A stretch of DNA of 64,000 bases, taken from NCBI RefSeq assembly GCF_018812025.1, contig NC_063052.1, forward strand, positions 21,096,914 through 21,160,913. Direction: 5' to 3'. This DNA comes from Megalobrama amblycephala. Its lineage: Eukaryota; Chordata; Actinopteri; Cypriniformes; Xenocyprididae. Shown piece after piece: positions 10,566 to 43,387 of the stretch (positions are counted from its first letter, which is position 1; the number at the start of each line of letters is the position of its first letter). Below the pieces are notes generated by a model, which worked only from the letters and a program-made list of their open reading frames with translations, did not search any database and had not been told where the DNA came from. The translations under genes and the position numbers were made by a program.

Positions 10566-10794
10566 ACATGTTCAAAGATATTTTTAGTCAGTTTTCCTAA
10601 CAAAACAACCATAGGCACCAAGTTTTAGGAATTCAGTTTACATTAAGTGATTGATAAATGATTGAATCAGTGTTTTAAACAGATTAAATGAAACAGAGTT
10701 TGAAAGTAATTAATCCCTGAAACTCTAGAGGGAGTTTTTGCTGAGGTTTAAATTTGAGACATTAATATTTCTTTCTAGTGCTCTCAAACTTGCA

Positions 10795-11130
10795 TAAAGG
10801 GATAGTTCACCCTTTATGCGAGATAGAATTTTGTCATTTACTCGCCCTCAGTTTGTTCCAAACCTGTATAAGTGTCTTTGTTCTGCTGAAAACAAAGGAA
10901 GATATTTGGAAGAATGTCAGTAACCAAACAGATTTCATCCCCCATAGACTACCATAGTAGGAAAAGACATACTATGGTAGTCAATGGAGTATGAGATCTG
11001 TTTGGTTACTGACATTCTTCCAAATATCTTCCTTTTGTTTTCAGCAGAACAAAGACACTTATACAGGTTTGGAACAACCTGTGGGTGAGAAAATGACCAT
11101 TTTCATTTTTTGGGTGAACGATCCCTTTAA
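10795..11130. mobile_element. Fold-back MITE, GGGATAGTTCACCC family
   Basis: The left end AAAGGGATAGTTCACCC mirrors the right end GGGTGAACGATCCCTTT, and the arms pair through most of their length around a CATAGTAGGAAAAG centre. It belongs to the TTAA-target family repeated through this window, although the left TTAA is mutated here. Confidence 0.8.
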
Positions 11131-11183
11131 AGAGTGCAAAATTGACCACTAGTGATACCAGAATGCATTGCATCTCCATTTAA

Positions 11184-11199
11184 TCAGATTTTTCTTTTT

Positions 11200-11238
<39 letters not shown>

Positions 11239-11740
11239 AGCTTGTGTGTCTTGTTAAAGTAGAAATTAATCAAAGTCCCTTTAAGACAAGTCATTTCACT
11301 CGGCGGCCATCTTTGAAACGCCTCTCGGGCATCCTGGGCGTCATGCAATCTCTTTGAATGGGGAAACATCAAATTCTCCAAAACTGTTCGCCAACCTTAC
11401 GATTAAATTTCATATTTGAAATCACCAATGAAATCTAACAACCGGCTCATAAATTTAGTTTCTAAACGCTCGAATCATGACAAAAAAACTATTTTTCAGG
11501 CTGGATCAAGCTAATGCGCATGCGCAGACCTAAATGCGCGTCTCTTCGGAGGCGCGCGTCTGACTGTTTCTATAGAAACCGATGATTCTAACGGCCGCTG
11601 AAGTGACGCGATGACTTTACCAGTCGGCGATTGGCTCTTATTTAGAAGGCGGGACTTATTCCGCCATATTGCGCGTTACACTTTCTCCCAGTCAAAACAA
11701 TACGAGTGACACGTCTTGTGTTATTCTATAGTCTTTGAAT
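11184..11740 (-). mobile_element. Probable retro-type interspersed repeat in reverse orientation
   Basis: A 32-bp poly(T) tract (about 11203-11234) begins a GC-richer block, distinct from its surroundings, that ends near TATAGTCTTTG. This fits an A-tailed retroelement on the - strand. The short - strand open frame has no known domain. Confidence 0.4.
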
Positions 11741-12011
11741 TAATGCATGCAGTGGTCTTGTTTTAGTATTAAAAACCACTTGATGATTTTAAATAAATTT
11801 GTGTCCGTATAGTATATGTTGCCCGCCTAAAATATGTCTGATCGATACAGCCTAACTGTGAACTCTAACTTAGCATAACTTAAGTTTAAGGTAATCGGTT
11901 CATTTTTCAACAAACTTTTTAGATTGATTTTGTATTCATTTTTGTAACATTGTGACTGTTTGAGCTTAACTATTTATGCCCATGAAAATTTAAAGTTCAA
12001 ACTCAACAATT

Positions 12012-12128
12012 CTGGGGTGTGTTTCCCAAAAGCATCATTAGCCAACTATGATTGCATGTTCCATTGATCTCTGTTGGTAATGACTGAACTTGTGACCATA
12101 GTTGGCTTTAGGAAATGCACCCCTGGTT
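12012..12128. mobile_element. Short MITE with CCCAAAAGC/GGGGTGTGTTTC ends
   Basis: The left end GGGGTGTGTTTCCCAAAAGC and right end GGCTTTAGGAAATGCACCCC are imperfect inverted repeats, with AGCCAACTATG paired to CATAGTTGGCT just inside. No coding capacity. Confidence 0.65.
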
Positions 12129-12614
12129 AATTTATATTATATGTAAGTTTCATGAACTTAAAACAAATAGAATGTTCTAAATGCTCATCAAGGCTAGTAA
12201 TTGTCCCATTGTCAATATAAATAATGGTTTACAGTGCTGTTATTTGTTCAAGCCAATAACTCAATATTCAGTAGATATGGGTGTTTGTTTGTTTTTTGTT
12301 TTTCCCCCAGAGTATGTACAATGTGCAGTAGATGAGTATCTCATAGTGGCATTCAATTTTATATCACAGATATCTCTGAACATAAGCTCAGTGCTCATTC
12401 ACTCCATTTAAATGAGCAAGGTCATTGAGCTGCAGGAGAAACAAGCAATCATGCATTATTTTGCATATTCTGGTCTAATTGCATAACAGATTCTCCATTA
12501 TTGCTGCTTTCACTGCTGCTAAATGATGTAGATCAGACGCCTTATTTTTATACATGTTTCAGATTCTTTTCTTTCCACAACTATGGTATAAAATACAGCT
12601 TGAGAATCATTTAA

Positions 12615-12645
<31 letters not shown>

Positions 12646-12940
12646 GTCTTCCCACTATCTGTCAAACACTGTAATCAGTATATGTTGGGGAAATGTGGCA
12701 TCCTGCTTCTCACACAGTGGTGCTACAAATTAATTGTTCCTTTTCATTGGTTATATTTTAATGTGATGGTAAGAGTCTATCTCCAGATTAAATTAAGTAC
12801 ATACTGTACTGTAATGATGACTGACTTACTTGTTTCTGTGTCATGAGGTGAAATAAGGCCAAAAATTTGCTACAGTTGCTACATAAAGCAATGGTATAGC
12901 CACGGGAGTGGCAGCTGGCACACCTAAAAATAGATGCAGA

Positions 12941-12941
<1 letters not shown>

Positions 12942-12974
<33 letters not shown>

Positions 12975-13115
12975 TTTTTTTTTTTTTTTTTTTTTTAAAT
13001 AGTCCTAATAAAAATGTTTTTGTAACTTGGGCTATTTTTATAATATAATATAAAATATATAATATATAATATATAATATATAATATATAATATAATATAT
13101 AATATATAATATAAT
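12942..13115. repeat. (ATT)n, poly(T) and AATAT-type low-complexity cluster
   Basis: About ten ATT units are followed by a T run, then repeated AATATAT units from about 13040 to 13113. Confidence 0.9.
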
Positions 13116-13132
13116 AAACAGAGCTCCCTGTC

Positions 13133-14058
13133 TACTAGTTACAATACAAAATAAACATGTACATCCGAAGGGATGTTGAAAGATGCAGTACAGTTATCGA
13201 AATCCCTATCGTGTCACATGTAATTGATCAATCAGTGTTTCAACCCTGGAAAGGCATCAATAAAACAACTTGTAAAAATTCTACATTTACCGTCACGTTT
13301 ACCTCAGAAAAGCTGTTCAATGTCCAAAAACTCATTAGTCAGCTAAAAAAAAAAGAAATTCGAGAGCATTGTGATAAATGCACTATAGGCTATTGCATAT
13401 GCGTTGTATTTGTTCTTAACATGTGCTTCAATATTGAATGTTTTGACAGCCACCATTTAAATGTTTAGGCATATATAAAAACGAGTAGAAACCTAATTGT
13501 CGTTAAAAAGTATTATAACATTATTAAAACTTCCTTAAGTGTAATGTGTAAGTAGCTTACACAGCAAAATCTCCAGAGTCAAATCAACTCTGCTCCGAGT
13601 ACATATGGTCCCTCTCTAAATAGTGTTAAAATAACACTAAAGGAGAGTTAAAGTTAATGAGATAATTAAGCAATTAAGTGATGATTGTGCATTAGTGATG
13701 AACGCCTGCTGTTAACAAGCAGAATCACTGAAGAAAAAAGAAACACAAGAACTACAACTGACTTCAGTCACAGCCTTATTAATTGCTTAATTATCTCATT
13801 AACTTTAACTCTGATTCAGTGTTACTTTAACACTATTTAGAGAGGGATCATATGTACTCTGAGCAGAGTTGATTTAACTTTGGGGATTTTACGGTGTACA
13901 AATCTATTAATATTATAATGATGTACCAGCTGTGGTTCCCTGTATGGTTTATTGGTTAATTAACCAAATTAATCAAAATTGAATTTGAAGGTTATCAAAT
14001 TGCAAGCTTCTGACTCAAAATCAAATCCAACTGTGAAATTTGTCAATGTCCAGTCCTA
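13133..14058. mobile_element. Left-truncated, decayed copy of the hAT element at 33589-34600
   Basis: The body is recognisably homologous to 33838-34600. Both encode a peptide with SVFQP...KLISQL in the same position, and both end in a CCAG(T/C)CCTA terminus. The left 250 bp are replaced by AT microsatellite. A separate MITE (13558-13899) is inserted in it. Confidence 0.6.
13558..13899. mobile_element. 342-bp fold-back MITE
   Basis: The left end TACACAGCAAAATCTCC and the right end GGGGATTTTACGGTGTA are inverted repeats, and long inner arms also pair (GTTAATGAGATAATTAAGCAATTAA with its complement). It lies inside the decayed hAT copy, so it is younger than that copy. Confidence 0.8.
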
Positions 14059-15524
14059 GTGAATTATTATTTATTTTATTTTTTTGAAGCAAAACATGTT
14101 ACATGTTAAAATCAAAATTTTCTCCTGGCTGATTGTTAAAGGGAAAGTGGTTTATATTAACCATACTTTCTAATTAATAAACCTTGGTCGAAATGACATG
14201 AAAGACATAATTGTGTATATGAATTGTGAGTGCTACAAAGAGACGCCTTTTACATGGAAATCTTAATTTCTTCTCATTCTGTCGAGGTCAGACACAAGTA
14301 AAATCATGAAGACACCAGAGTGTTGAATTGAAGAGCTGGTTTGAATATATCTGCATTCCTGTAATTGGATGCTTTCTTATATGCTGTTTTCTCACCGCAT
14401 TCATTTGTATGTTTGTGTTGAGAGAATAGCATGCAGCACTAATCTACTATACCGTTGCTCAAAAAAAAAAAAAAACCTATCAAGACTTTGACTCTTTTAA
14501 ATGTTTCTCTCACACACCCATCCCCCGGTTTCCCTGCTGTTGAGCTCAGGCTTTGGGTCTGAATCAAGATATCCAACCCTCCCCCCATGTTGTGTGCCCA
14601 TCCCCTCCAGTCTTTGTGACATCTATGAGATTCAGCTCATTATCATGGGGCAAGAGCCAATGACAGTTCTTTAACCTCTCACAGGCTTTCATCCCAATCA
14701 CAATCTCCTACATGTGTCTCTGGAGTAACAACCTTTAACCCCTCTGAAGTCCTGACACACTTTCCTTTCCTGCATTAAATAAGTGATCAGACATGCTGGA
14801 ATCATAAGGGTGCAGTTTCATTCTCAAAAAGAGAGCCCACAGACCACCTGATCTACCGAAAATGGCAAGAGCTTTCTCAATCTGGCTTTTGTTTGTTTGT
14901 TTTTTTAGGATCCAGGGGGCTTCTTTTATAATATATATATGCACAAACGGATTTGAACCTGAATTCTATGGATTTTATTATCCTATGTCAAAAGTGAGGA
15001 ACAAGTCATGATTTATATAGGCAGAAACTGATATGAAAGTGTTATGCGTACGGCAGCTGATGAGCATGTTTACAGACTTTTTGGCACTTCGTATACCAGT
15101 AATTCAATTAATTAAACATTATGAAAATGTAATTTTAAAATGCTTTAACAATTTCGCTGAAATTATGTATAAATGTTTTTCTGAAAATAATGTCCCTTCG
15201 CACACCATTTTACAGAAAGTCTGATGAGTGCCGTACTACTTCTGAACCATAAGGGCATCTGTAAATGGACTTGATGCACTTGTACACATTTTATGAATAA
15301 TTCATAGGAACATTTTGGAAACTGTCGTACTTTCACGTTTAGGATCATTCTATGCACATCTTTATAAATAAGGCCCCAGAGTCCAGAACATCTGCGTTAA
15401 TGTGTCTTGCTACTTCACTGTGGGAGTGTTTCTAAAGTAGGAAAACACAATAGACCAGTTCAGACAATAGTGTGAAGGGGGCCAAACTATTATTAACTCC
15501 TCTCACTATTCCTTTTCCTTACAG
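14059..15524. other. Intervening sequence between the two extra ube2e exons
   Basis: No gene or element ends were recognised. If the upstream copy were transcribed this would be its last intron. It shares no visible similarity with ube2e1 intron 4 beyond the first 200 bp after the exon 4 copy. Confidence 0.45.
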
Positions 15525-15622
15525 CTGATCCTCTGGTAGGAAGCATCGCCACACAGTACCTGACCAACAGACCAGAGCACGACAGTATAGCCAAACAGTG
15601 GACCAAACGCTACGCTACATAG
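15525..15622 (+). pseudogene. Extra ube2e terminal coding exon 5, upstream copy
   Basis: After a good acceptor (CCTTTTCCTTACAG) the 98-bp exon encodes the C-terminal 31 residues of a UBE2E protein and ends in TAG, in phase with the exon 4 copy. Compared with ube2e1 exon 5 (43290-43387) it has Leu for Thr in the QY(T/L)TN segment, where all three codon bases differ, and Ser for Arg after EHD. It has TAG instead of TAA. The flanks and the sequence after the stop do not match ube2e1. The Leu is the residue I recall in other UBE2E paralogues, so this exon may be older than the exon 4 similarity suggests. Confidence 0.75.
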
Positions 15623-15984
15623 ACGCTGACCCCTACCCATTGCCCCAACCAACTTTATCATCTCTCCTTCCTTGACTTGGACACTCGAAACGCCGAACTG
15701 GGACTCCCCAAACCGACAGCAAAGAACCCACATAGCAAACCGACTTGGCCCAAATGTGGCCTCATAATGGCACTGCTGGCGTGTTGCCGGCACTGGCATG
15801 CATCATGTCAGCCAACCGTGGGCCATGTGTGGCAATGATGGCACTGCATGCATGACGGCAGACAACATTTGGGCCGATTGTGGATGTGAGGTGTGTGGCC
15901 CAGATCAGTGTAGCGATTATGTGCATACTCTGTGTACTGGACAATTGTAAGTATTTAGGCCTGCTATATTCAAGGCAAGATTTA

Positions 15985-16028
15985 CCCCCCCCCCCCCCCC
16001 CCCCCTATATATATATATATATATATAT
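15985..16028. repeat. Poly(C) followed by (TA)n
   Basis: About 21 consecutive C then about 11 TA units. Confidence 0.95.
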
Positions 16029-17679
16029 TTCCCCTACATAACAGTTTATTTAAAAATATATGTATAGTTATACAACTGGGCGGTCAACTATTGTTTATTT
16101 TGGCGCGATCTCCACGGTAACAGTAGCTTTTCTGGTTGGTGGATGAGGTTCACGTGATGCGTCGGTTGAAATTTCTCCCACTGAAGGGTGAAGACGTCTG
16201 TCGGACAACCGCTGTTCTAGGTAAGTGAAGTTATGTTGTGTACGACCTAACATTAGATGTTATGTTATGTTAGATGTTTTGAATCAATATTTGGCCTTTT
16301 GGAAAGAATTGAACTTAAATTTTTTTACAAAAAAGCCGCCAAATGCGGTTTAAACTCACAGATTATTTTGGTTATTATGATTAATGAATTCCATCACTCG
16401 TAACAGCTATCTTTAAAAATAGAATAACAACCCATTTTTGGCGCTTTAGATGAAACTCGGATGCCACTTAGTTCTTTATTGAAGTGAATTTTGCCTATAA
16501 GGTAGCTGATTCACTGCCCCTTGAACTTGAGAACCCAGATATGAGGATTGACGCGACCGGGGTGAGATAGACCGGCCTGCGGGATGTCCGAGGCGCGGTG
16601 CTTCCTGTCCAGTGTGCGGAACAATGTAGCCCACTGTTGTTAAAAAATCACAGCAAAATCCGCAACAGTAATTGACTTTTTTAACTGAAAGTGATTCAAA
16701 GATTGTACAATCAGATTTAATTATCTAAATCTAATCTCTGACTTTGATAATCAGGATAGGTCTATGTCTGATATTTTTGTTTTAGCTAGTAGACATTCTT
16801 AAAACAATAAAGCAATTTGTTATTTCGTAAGCATTTTGCATCAGTCATGTAGAATCAAATCTGGAATAATCATTGTGTCACATAAACAAAGACATGTTTT
16901 TGGTATTTGTAGGAGGTCATTGTTAGTTTACATTAACCTATGCAATAAGTAACCGTTTAAGACAGACCAGTACATTTTGAAATTAAATGCACTTTTTTTG
17001 AGGTGGAAATAAGATGTTATGCTTTGAATGCGTTACATTATCAGTACTTCAACAGTGCATTGGTTACTCTGTTTACACCACAGTTTCCATATCTCAACAT
17101 TTTTAAGGTTTTTGTTTGCTAAAATGGTCTTATTTGTCATAATACTGTTGTCAAACTCTGACAAGCCAGTTAGTCATTCAATAGTGCCATATTATTGGCA
17201 ATCATTTCCTGTAAAAAAACACCAAAGCAACCTTATTTTTCATTTGTTACCTACATTTATTTACAGTAGATGGATGAATGTTTGTATATGTATTTATTAA
17301 TTTTGTATTATTATTTTGTCTTTTAGCTGCTGTGAGGAAAAAATTGTCTGACACCACAAGACTAATAGTCTGCTGGAATAAGGAGAGAGCACTTGTGGAG
17401 AAATGAGGGGCTGCAGAGCTGTACTTCACTTCCTGAGGACAGTCCTAAATAGGATCACGTTCTCCCTCACACATACAAACATTCTGATGTGTAAACTTGT
17501 TTTAAGTATTTTTTTTTTTTTTTTTTTATTTGCTCTATATTTGTTGAGAGTAAAATTACATTATAATATCTTTACATTTCAGTGCTAGATTCATTCATAT
17601 ATTCATGAGGTGGTAATAAGATATGCTTTGATTGTACTAAATAAAATAGCCTTCACACAGTTACACAATTCTGAATGTG

Positions 17680-17680
<1 letters not shown>

Positions 17681-17720
<40 letters not shown>
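17681..17720. repeat. (TTA)n microsatellite
   Basis: About 13 TTA units; the poly-Leu open frame across it is an artefact. Confidence 0.95.
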
Positions 17721-17721
<1 letters not shown>

Positions 17722-18466
17722 GGCTTGTGCAATATTGTTAAATAAACTAATTTTGAGAATTGAATTTTCTTGTGACTCATTTGTTCACATGGTTTGGGTA
17801 AGATTAGGCTGGGTTATGGCTCATTTTTGGGGTTTCTGGTTAAAGAGTGGTGGTGATATGGTTAACATATGGCTGAGAATTGGTACCAATAATAAAACCT
17901 GTATTGGCCCACTTCAGGGCCAGTTAAGGGTGATTAACTGGCTGAGATTCGGGCCGGTTATGGCCCATGTGTGACCCCTGTCTTTAATCCAGTTCTGGGC
18001 CACTTCAGGGCCGTCATTCTTTGCGGTACTTGGGCCGAGGGAAACGTGATCGTGTGGCCCGGAGCTGGGCCAGAAAACATTTGCTATGTGGGAACTAGCA
18101 CTGATAAAAGCCAACTGTGTTGTCTTGCGTCACCTGCGTCAGGGGGAAAAAAAACTGCACGTGAACGCACCAAGAGAACTACAGCTGACTGTCAGCAAGG
18201 AAGCACGCACGTTCTGCGCATATATATTCGTAATTCAGAATGGGAGACTGCAGGCACATACACAAATGAGTAAACAAAGCAGCGTGTGCTTACCCTTTTG
18301 AATATCATTCAAGCTGACCACTTTCTATATTCCACTACGGCTCACATTAAGATTAAACATTCGCCCAGGAACACTCCGGTACGTGATGTAAAATTAGAAG
18401 AGCATTCTGTCTGTACCGCCTTGACTTGTTAATCGCCAGTTGGAACTGTCAGTTTATTGGATGAAT

Positions 18467-19552
18467 TTAAAGGGTTAGTTCACCCAAAAATAAAAATTCT
18501 TCAGAACACAGATTAAGATATTTTTGATAAAATCCGATGGCTCAGAGAGGCCTCCATTAACAGCAATGTCACTGAACCTCTCAAGATCCAGAAAGGTACT
18601 AGAGACGTAGTTAAAACGGTCAACGTGACTATAGTGGTTCTACAATTTTGACGAGAATACTTTTTGTGCGCAAACAAACTTTGTTCAACACGTTCTTCTC
18701 TTCCATCTGGTCCTCTGATGTGTGCTTACAAAAGCACCGTGACGCATGCTCAGGAAGGTGACGTAGAAGCCGGTGTTCTGACATATGACCGGGAAGTGCA
18801 GCACTGTGTTTGCAAGCTGAGGAAGATGCGCTCTTTACATCAACAGCTGTGCCCAGTCGAAGACTGTTTATTTCAGAAGTCGAGTGTTTCCTTGACCCAG
18901 TTTGAAGTCATCTGGTGAAAAATGTTCACTGCACAACTTCATTTGCTTGATGTATCGAAGCGATAAATCAACATCCTGATTAACAGCCAGCGGCCATATA
19001 TTCAGTCACTCAAAATCATTCGATGGGAAATGGTGAAAGGTAATTTTAAGGCACTTTTACCTACTTTTATTCGTTTCTCTCGCACCATTTTAAACACTAC
19101 ACCAAGACCTAAAGCACAATCAAAGTAGAATTCAATAGTTTACATATGGCGCGTCTTCCTCTGCTTGCAAACACAGTGCTGTGCTTCCAGGTCATATGTG
19201 AGAACGCCAGCTTCTACGTCATCTTCGCGCGTATGCGTCGTGGTGCTTTCGTGAGCGAATGTCGTGTTGAGCAAAGTCGTTATTTTTATTTCTTTTGCGC
19301 ACAAAAAGTATTCTCGTTGCTTCATAAAATTATTGTAGAACCACTGTAGTCATGTCAACTGTCTTTAATACCTTTCTGGATCTTAAAAGGTTTGGTGACA
19401 TTGCTGGCAATGGAGGCCTCTCTGAGCCATCGGATTTTATCAAAAATATTTTAATTTGTATTCTGAAGACGAACGAAGGTCTTGCATGTGTGAAACGACA
19501 TGAGGGTGAGTAATGACAGAATTTTAATTTTCGGTGAAATAAACCTTTAACA
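18467..19552. mobile_element. 1.1-kb TTAA-flanked fold-back element, GGGTTAGTTCACCC family
   Basis: TTAA precedes AGGGTTAGTTCACCC on the left, and the right end AATAAACCT is followed by TTAA. The arms pair over about 200 bp, for example GATGGCTCAGAGAGGCCTCC with its complement near 19420. Each arm has a CTTTTTGTGCGC segment. A shorter relative is at 40956-41756 and a truncated one at 57398-57800. Confidence 0.8.
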
Positions 19553-22386
19553 AAAACAAAGAATGAGACATCTTACTTAATGAACATGAAGCCTGTTTTT
19601 AGGACATTAAACAGGTCATTTTTAGGATTTTTCTTTTTTTTTCTTTGTGATATTGGTGACCACTCATTTCCACTTCAAATTCTAATTAACATTAAACATT
19701 AACAAAAAAAAACAAAATGAATAAAAGGTCTGAAATGCGTTAGTGTAATGAGAATTCGGTAGAGTTGTACTTATTGTGATTTTAAAATTGTGCCTATGCA
19801 AAAAATATAGTGTAAAATCTAAGACTTATTTTACATTTTTAACAAAATGTAACTATTTTCTGGAATTTGTAGTGAAATAGGCTTTTTTTTGTGACATTCA
19901 CTTCTTGAAACATGCTCATTTTGTTTTTCTTTTGGTATAATTGGTTGGGGGTGGTGGTGGTGGTGTTTTGCGTTTTCCTTTTAAAATTGACAAATGCAAC
20001 CAATCATTCATCTCATGCAAAGCTGTTTATAGTAAGCACACATTGTGAGATAATACATTGTTCATATTCTAATAAGTGTTTGTACTGTTTGACTGCTGTT
20101 AGGCCTGCCTGTTTCAACTTGTTAATTACCACGGCTAAAGCTTTCCTTCAGTAAATAAATGGTTTACCACATATTTAACCAGACTAATAGTCTTGTCAGT
20201 GGTGCTCTGTGGCTTGTTAATAATTTCCATCAACCTTTCGATATGACGGGCATCAAAACCACAATGCTATTGTTATGAGCAACTTTGTCAATGTTCATGA
20301 CACAACCATCATACCACAAATGCAGTTGTTGCAAAGCAACAATTGTATGTAATGTGTATATGGTCCATAATATCACCATTACACTTTTTTTTTCTTTTTC
20401 TTTTTTTTTTTTTAATTTTTTTTGCTTTTAATATCATATAGCCTATCATATAGCCTACAGACAATTTGCATCTCCATTACATTTCAGTAGGATATAGAAC
20501 AAAAATTACATTCTGCTTAATTTGGCTTTTGTTGAAATTTGAGGGTTTGAAGAGAGAAAATATAATTACTGACAGTTACATTTTCAAATGACAAAATTTA
20601 AATCCTAATACAAGGGCCATCTTTTTTCCACTCACTGTCATTTCTGCCTCTGAAAGTAAATAACGGAAAAAAGAAAATGGAAAAAAAATACAAGAACTTT
20701 CAGAACTGAAATGGATTTTCAAGTACTCTTGAAAACACATTCAGATTTATTCTCTTTGCGCAGCTATTCCCAAATCTATACAGTTCCCTGTCATTTCCAG
20801 GCACTCAGAGACTATAGGCGTCTTTACTTGACATTATGAATACACGCAAGTATACCGCACTGTTTGCAATATGACCTAATATTCCAATTTGACCATAACC
20901 AGAACATCTATTAGCGATGTATAAAGTTATTCCCTCTTTCTGGGTTTTTTTTTAGAGTCAAAACAACCATTTTAAATGGCAATTAAAGAATCTCTTATTG
21001 ACTTTAAGTGTGTATGTGGCATTGGTTGAGTGTAACTCGATTGTCTGCTAGCAAGCAGCAGTCAGACTATCTGCCCACATCAATAAAAGTCATCAAGAAA
21101 GATTTCTCGCTGCATGCTGCTGTTTCCCTGTATGCCACATGACCTCATGCTGCACTGAATACACCATGCAACATCACATTGAGAGTCTGTAAAGCAGACA
21201 GACAGGAAGTAGATCGGCTCACCTTCCCCTTTCTAAATGTGAGAAGGGTGTGTTTTTATGCGAAGATCAAATATGGAATAATAGGGGGTTTCCTATATAA
21301 CGGGGTTGCCTGGAAAAAGGAAGGAACTTGCCCGCACATTTTACTCGACTAGTATTGCATCACAAGCGTGACCCTCAGATCTTATAACACCAGAGAGGAA
21401 CATTTTTCATGCATACATAAGATACAAGGCTCTAAATAGATGAAAAATGGTCAGTTCTGATGGTCGTGAACCATGGCAAAAGCAAATAATAAAACATAAC
21501 CATATAATCATAATCATAAAATAAACAGGCTCATCACTTATATTTTTTGTTGATGTAACAGGCCATCTGTCTGGTCAAACTATGGAAAATAACTTTACTC
21601 CTTCACTGGCAGCCATGATAAATTCGTTTTATTCAGCCACAATGTGTTTTGTTGAATTTTTGGCTGCCAAGAGCATGAAATCATCCATATTCAAGAGACA
21701 GTTAGAAACCAAAGTTGTCCATTATTCTGTTCAGCCTCTGTCATATTAATACATTTACAAATTGTTGGGCCTATATGCCATTATTGGTACTACTATATGA
21801 ATAGCCTACACTGGGATTTTAAGGATATTTTTGTTTACTGTTGAATGATAAACAAGTGTGGTACTGTGTTGAACAATCACTTGATGTAAATATAAAATAT
21901 GGATCCTAAAGCAGAATCAATCACAAACAGCTAAGAATCTCTGACTTGACCTGTTTTGGGAAGATTATCGAAAATGCAATCCAATACATATATTGTATTA
22001 CTTCTAATAAAGTAAACTGGAAAACAGATAACTTTATTTAGTTTATGGAAGAAGTAATTTTACATTACGTGCCAAAGCTCTACACAAATGTCTCTACAAG
22101 TTTCCATGCTTGTGTGCAACTTATACTGTATGTGTTCATGTGACTGTGTTTATGCAAATGACAGAAACACTTACATAATATATAAAATCATCTTTTTAAA
22201 AAACTAGAAAGGCAAACAGCAAGGCAAAAGTCTTGTTTTAAGACATAAGTTTCCTTGGGTGGGCAATGAAATATTTTGAAATGTATGTATATAAAATATT
22301 GCAATTTTTGCAATATTGCAAAAAGTATTTCACATACTTGTCTTGAAATTATTAATGTTATTAATATGTATAATATTAATATTAAG

Positions 22387-22390
<4 letters not shown>
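19553..22390. other. Intergenic sequence upstream of ube2e1
   Basis: AT-rich; no gene, tRNA or element ends recognised. It contains T runs near 20385-20425. Confidence 0.5.
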
Positions 22391-22459
<69 letters not shown>

Positions 22460-22489
22460 TGAATTACGTGTTTGAGAGTCGTTTGTTAA

Positions 22490-22546
<57 letters not shown>

Positions 22547-22563
22547 GTGTGTGTGTGTGTGTG
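22391..22563. repeat. Triple microsatellite (AT)33 - (CT)25 - (GT)9
   Basis: A perfect AT run (22391-22456), 35 bp of unique sequence, a CT run (22492-22543) and a GT run (22544-22563). It lies immediately upstream of the GC-rich presumptive ube2e1 promoter and first exon. Confidence 0.95.
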
Positions 22564-22640
22564 TCTGCTGCAGCAGCACTTCCGCTCTGAGAGACACGCG
22601 CGTCCACGGACACACACCGACACAAAGAGAGGTACACAAC
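22564..22640 (+). promoter_or_regulatory. Candidate ube2e1 first non-coding exon and promoter
   Basis: CpG-richer sequence ends at a possible donor (AAAGAGAG then GTACAC at 22632). The coding exon at 23276 starts right after an acceptor (TCTCTCTCATAG), which implies an upstream 5' UTR exon, and this is the nearest candidate. The start site is not determined. Confidence 0.35.
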
Positions 22641-23281
22641 CCTTCAAACCTTACAATATACTTCATATTTGTATTATATTTACATCGGTGGTGCGTTAGG
22701 ATGCCTTTATTGTCGTCTGTATTGTAAGGGTCAGAAACAGTTATCCATCGATGTTATATGAAGATTGAGCTCGGACAACTACGATCCTATAGTTATGACG
22801 ACACATTTACTGTGTTTTACCATATTTATTCACCGGATTTGTGGAACGAGGTAAAGTTGGAGTTTGGTGAACTCGACATCGATGCGTGTTTGTGCTTGAC
22901 TTATTTCGGTTTAATCTCTTGTCATTGATCGCGTGTGTACTGATTATGTTCGATCAGATTCAGCGTTACATTTGAGCGGATCAAACACAAACACAAGCGA
23001 CGGATTAACGTCCGACCGTTCAGAGGCTGTTTTACGTTTTTTTTATAAGATGAAACGAGGTGTAATCACACGCAGGATCGCGCCGTGTTGTTGATCTGGA
23101 GTTAAAGGTCAAACCCGCGTCGAAACACTTGATACATGGTTACATTCATACATTGTTACACCCCATTGTATCGTTACATCGAAACATTGTTACATCTTTG
23201 CGTAGATACGCTGTTATATTCATACAGTGTTTTACATTTTTCTCATTGAAGTGTATGTTTGTTTCTCTCTCATAGATCGGG

Positions 23282-43387
<20,106 letters not shown>

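Larger units (their letters stand above)
15727..18092. mobile_element. 2.4-kb DNA element with CCCACATAGCAAA ends and GGGCC subterminal arrays
   Basis: CCCACATAGCAAA at 15727-15739 is the exact inverse of TTTGCTATGTGGG at 18080-18092. Both ends are followed by dense, imperfect TGGCCC/GGGCCA motifs. The interior has a promoter-like GC-rich block (about 16085-16220) ending in a good donor (CTAG then GTAAGTG) and a candidate terminal exon near 17325-17460, but no recognisable protein. No clean target duplication is visible. Superfamily not identified. Confidence 0.65.

Noticed and set aside
15506..15944. - strand frames of 60-97 codons over the extra exon 5 and the GGCC array
   Set aside because: Antisense of a UBE2E exon and of transposon subterminal repeats; no domain.
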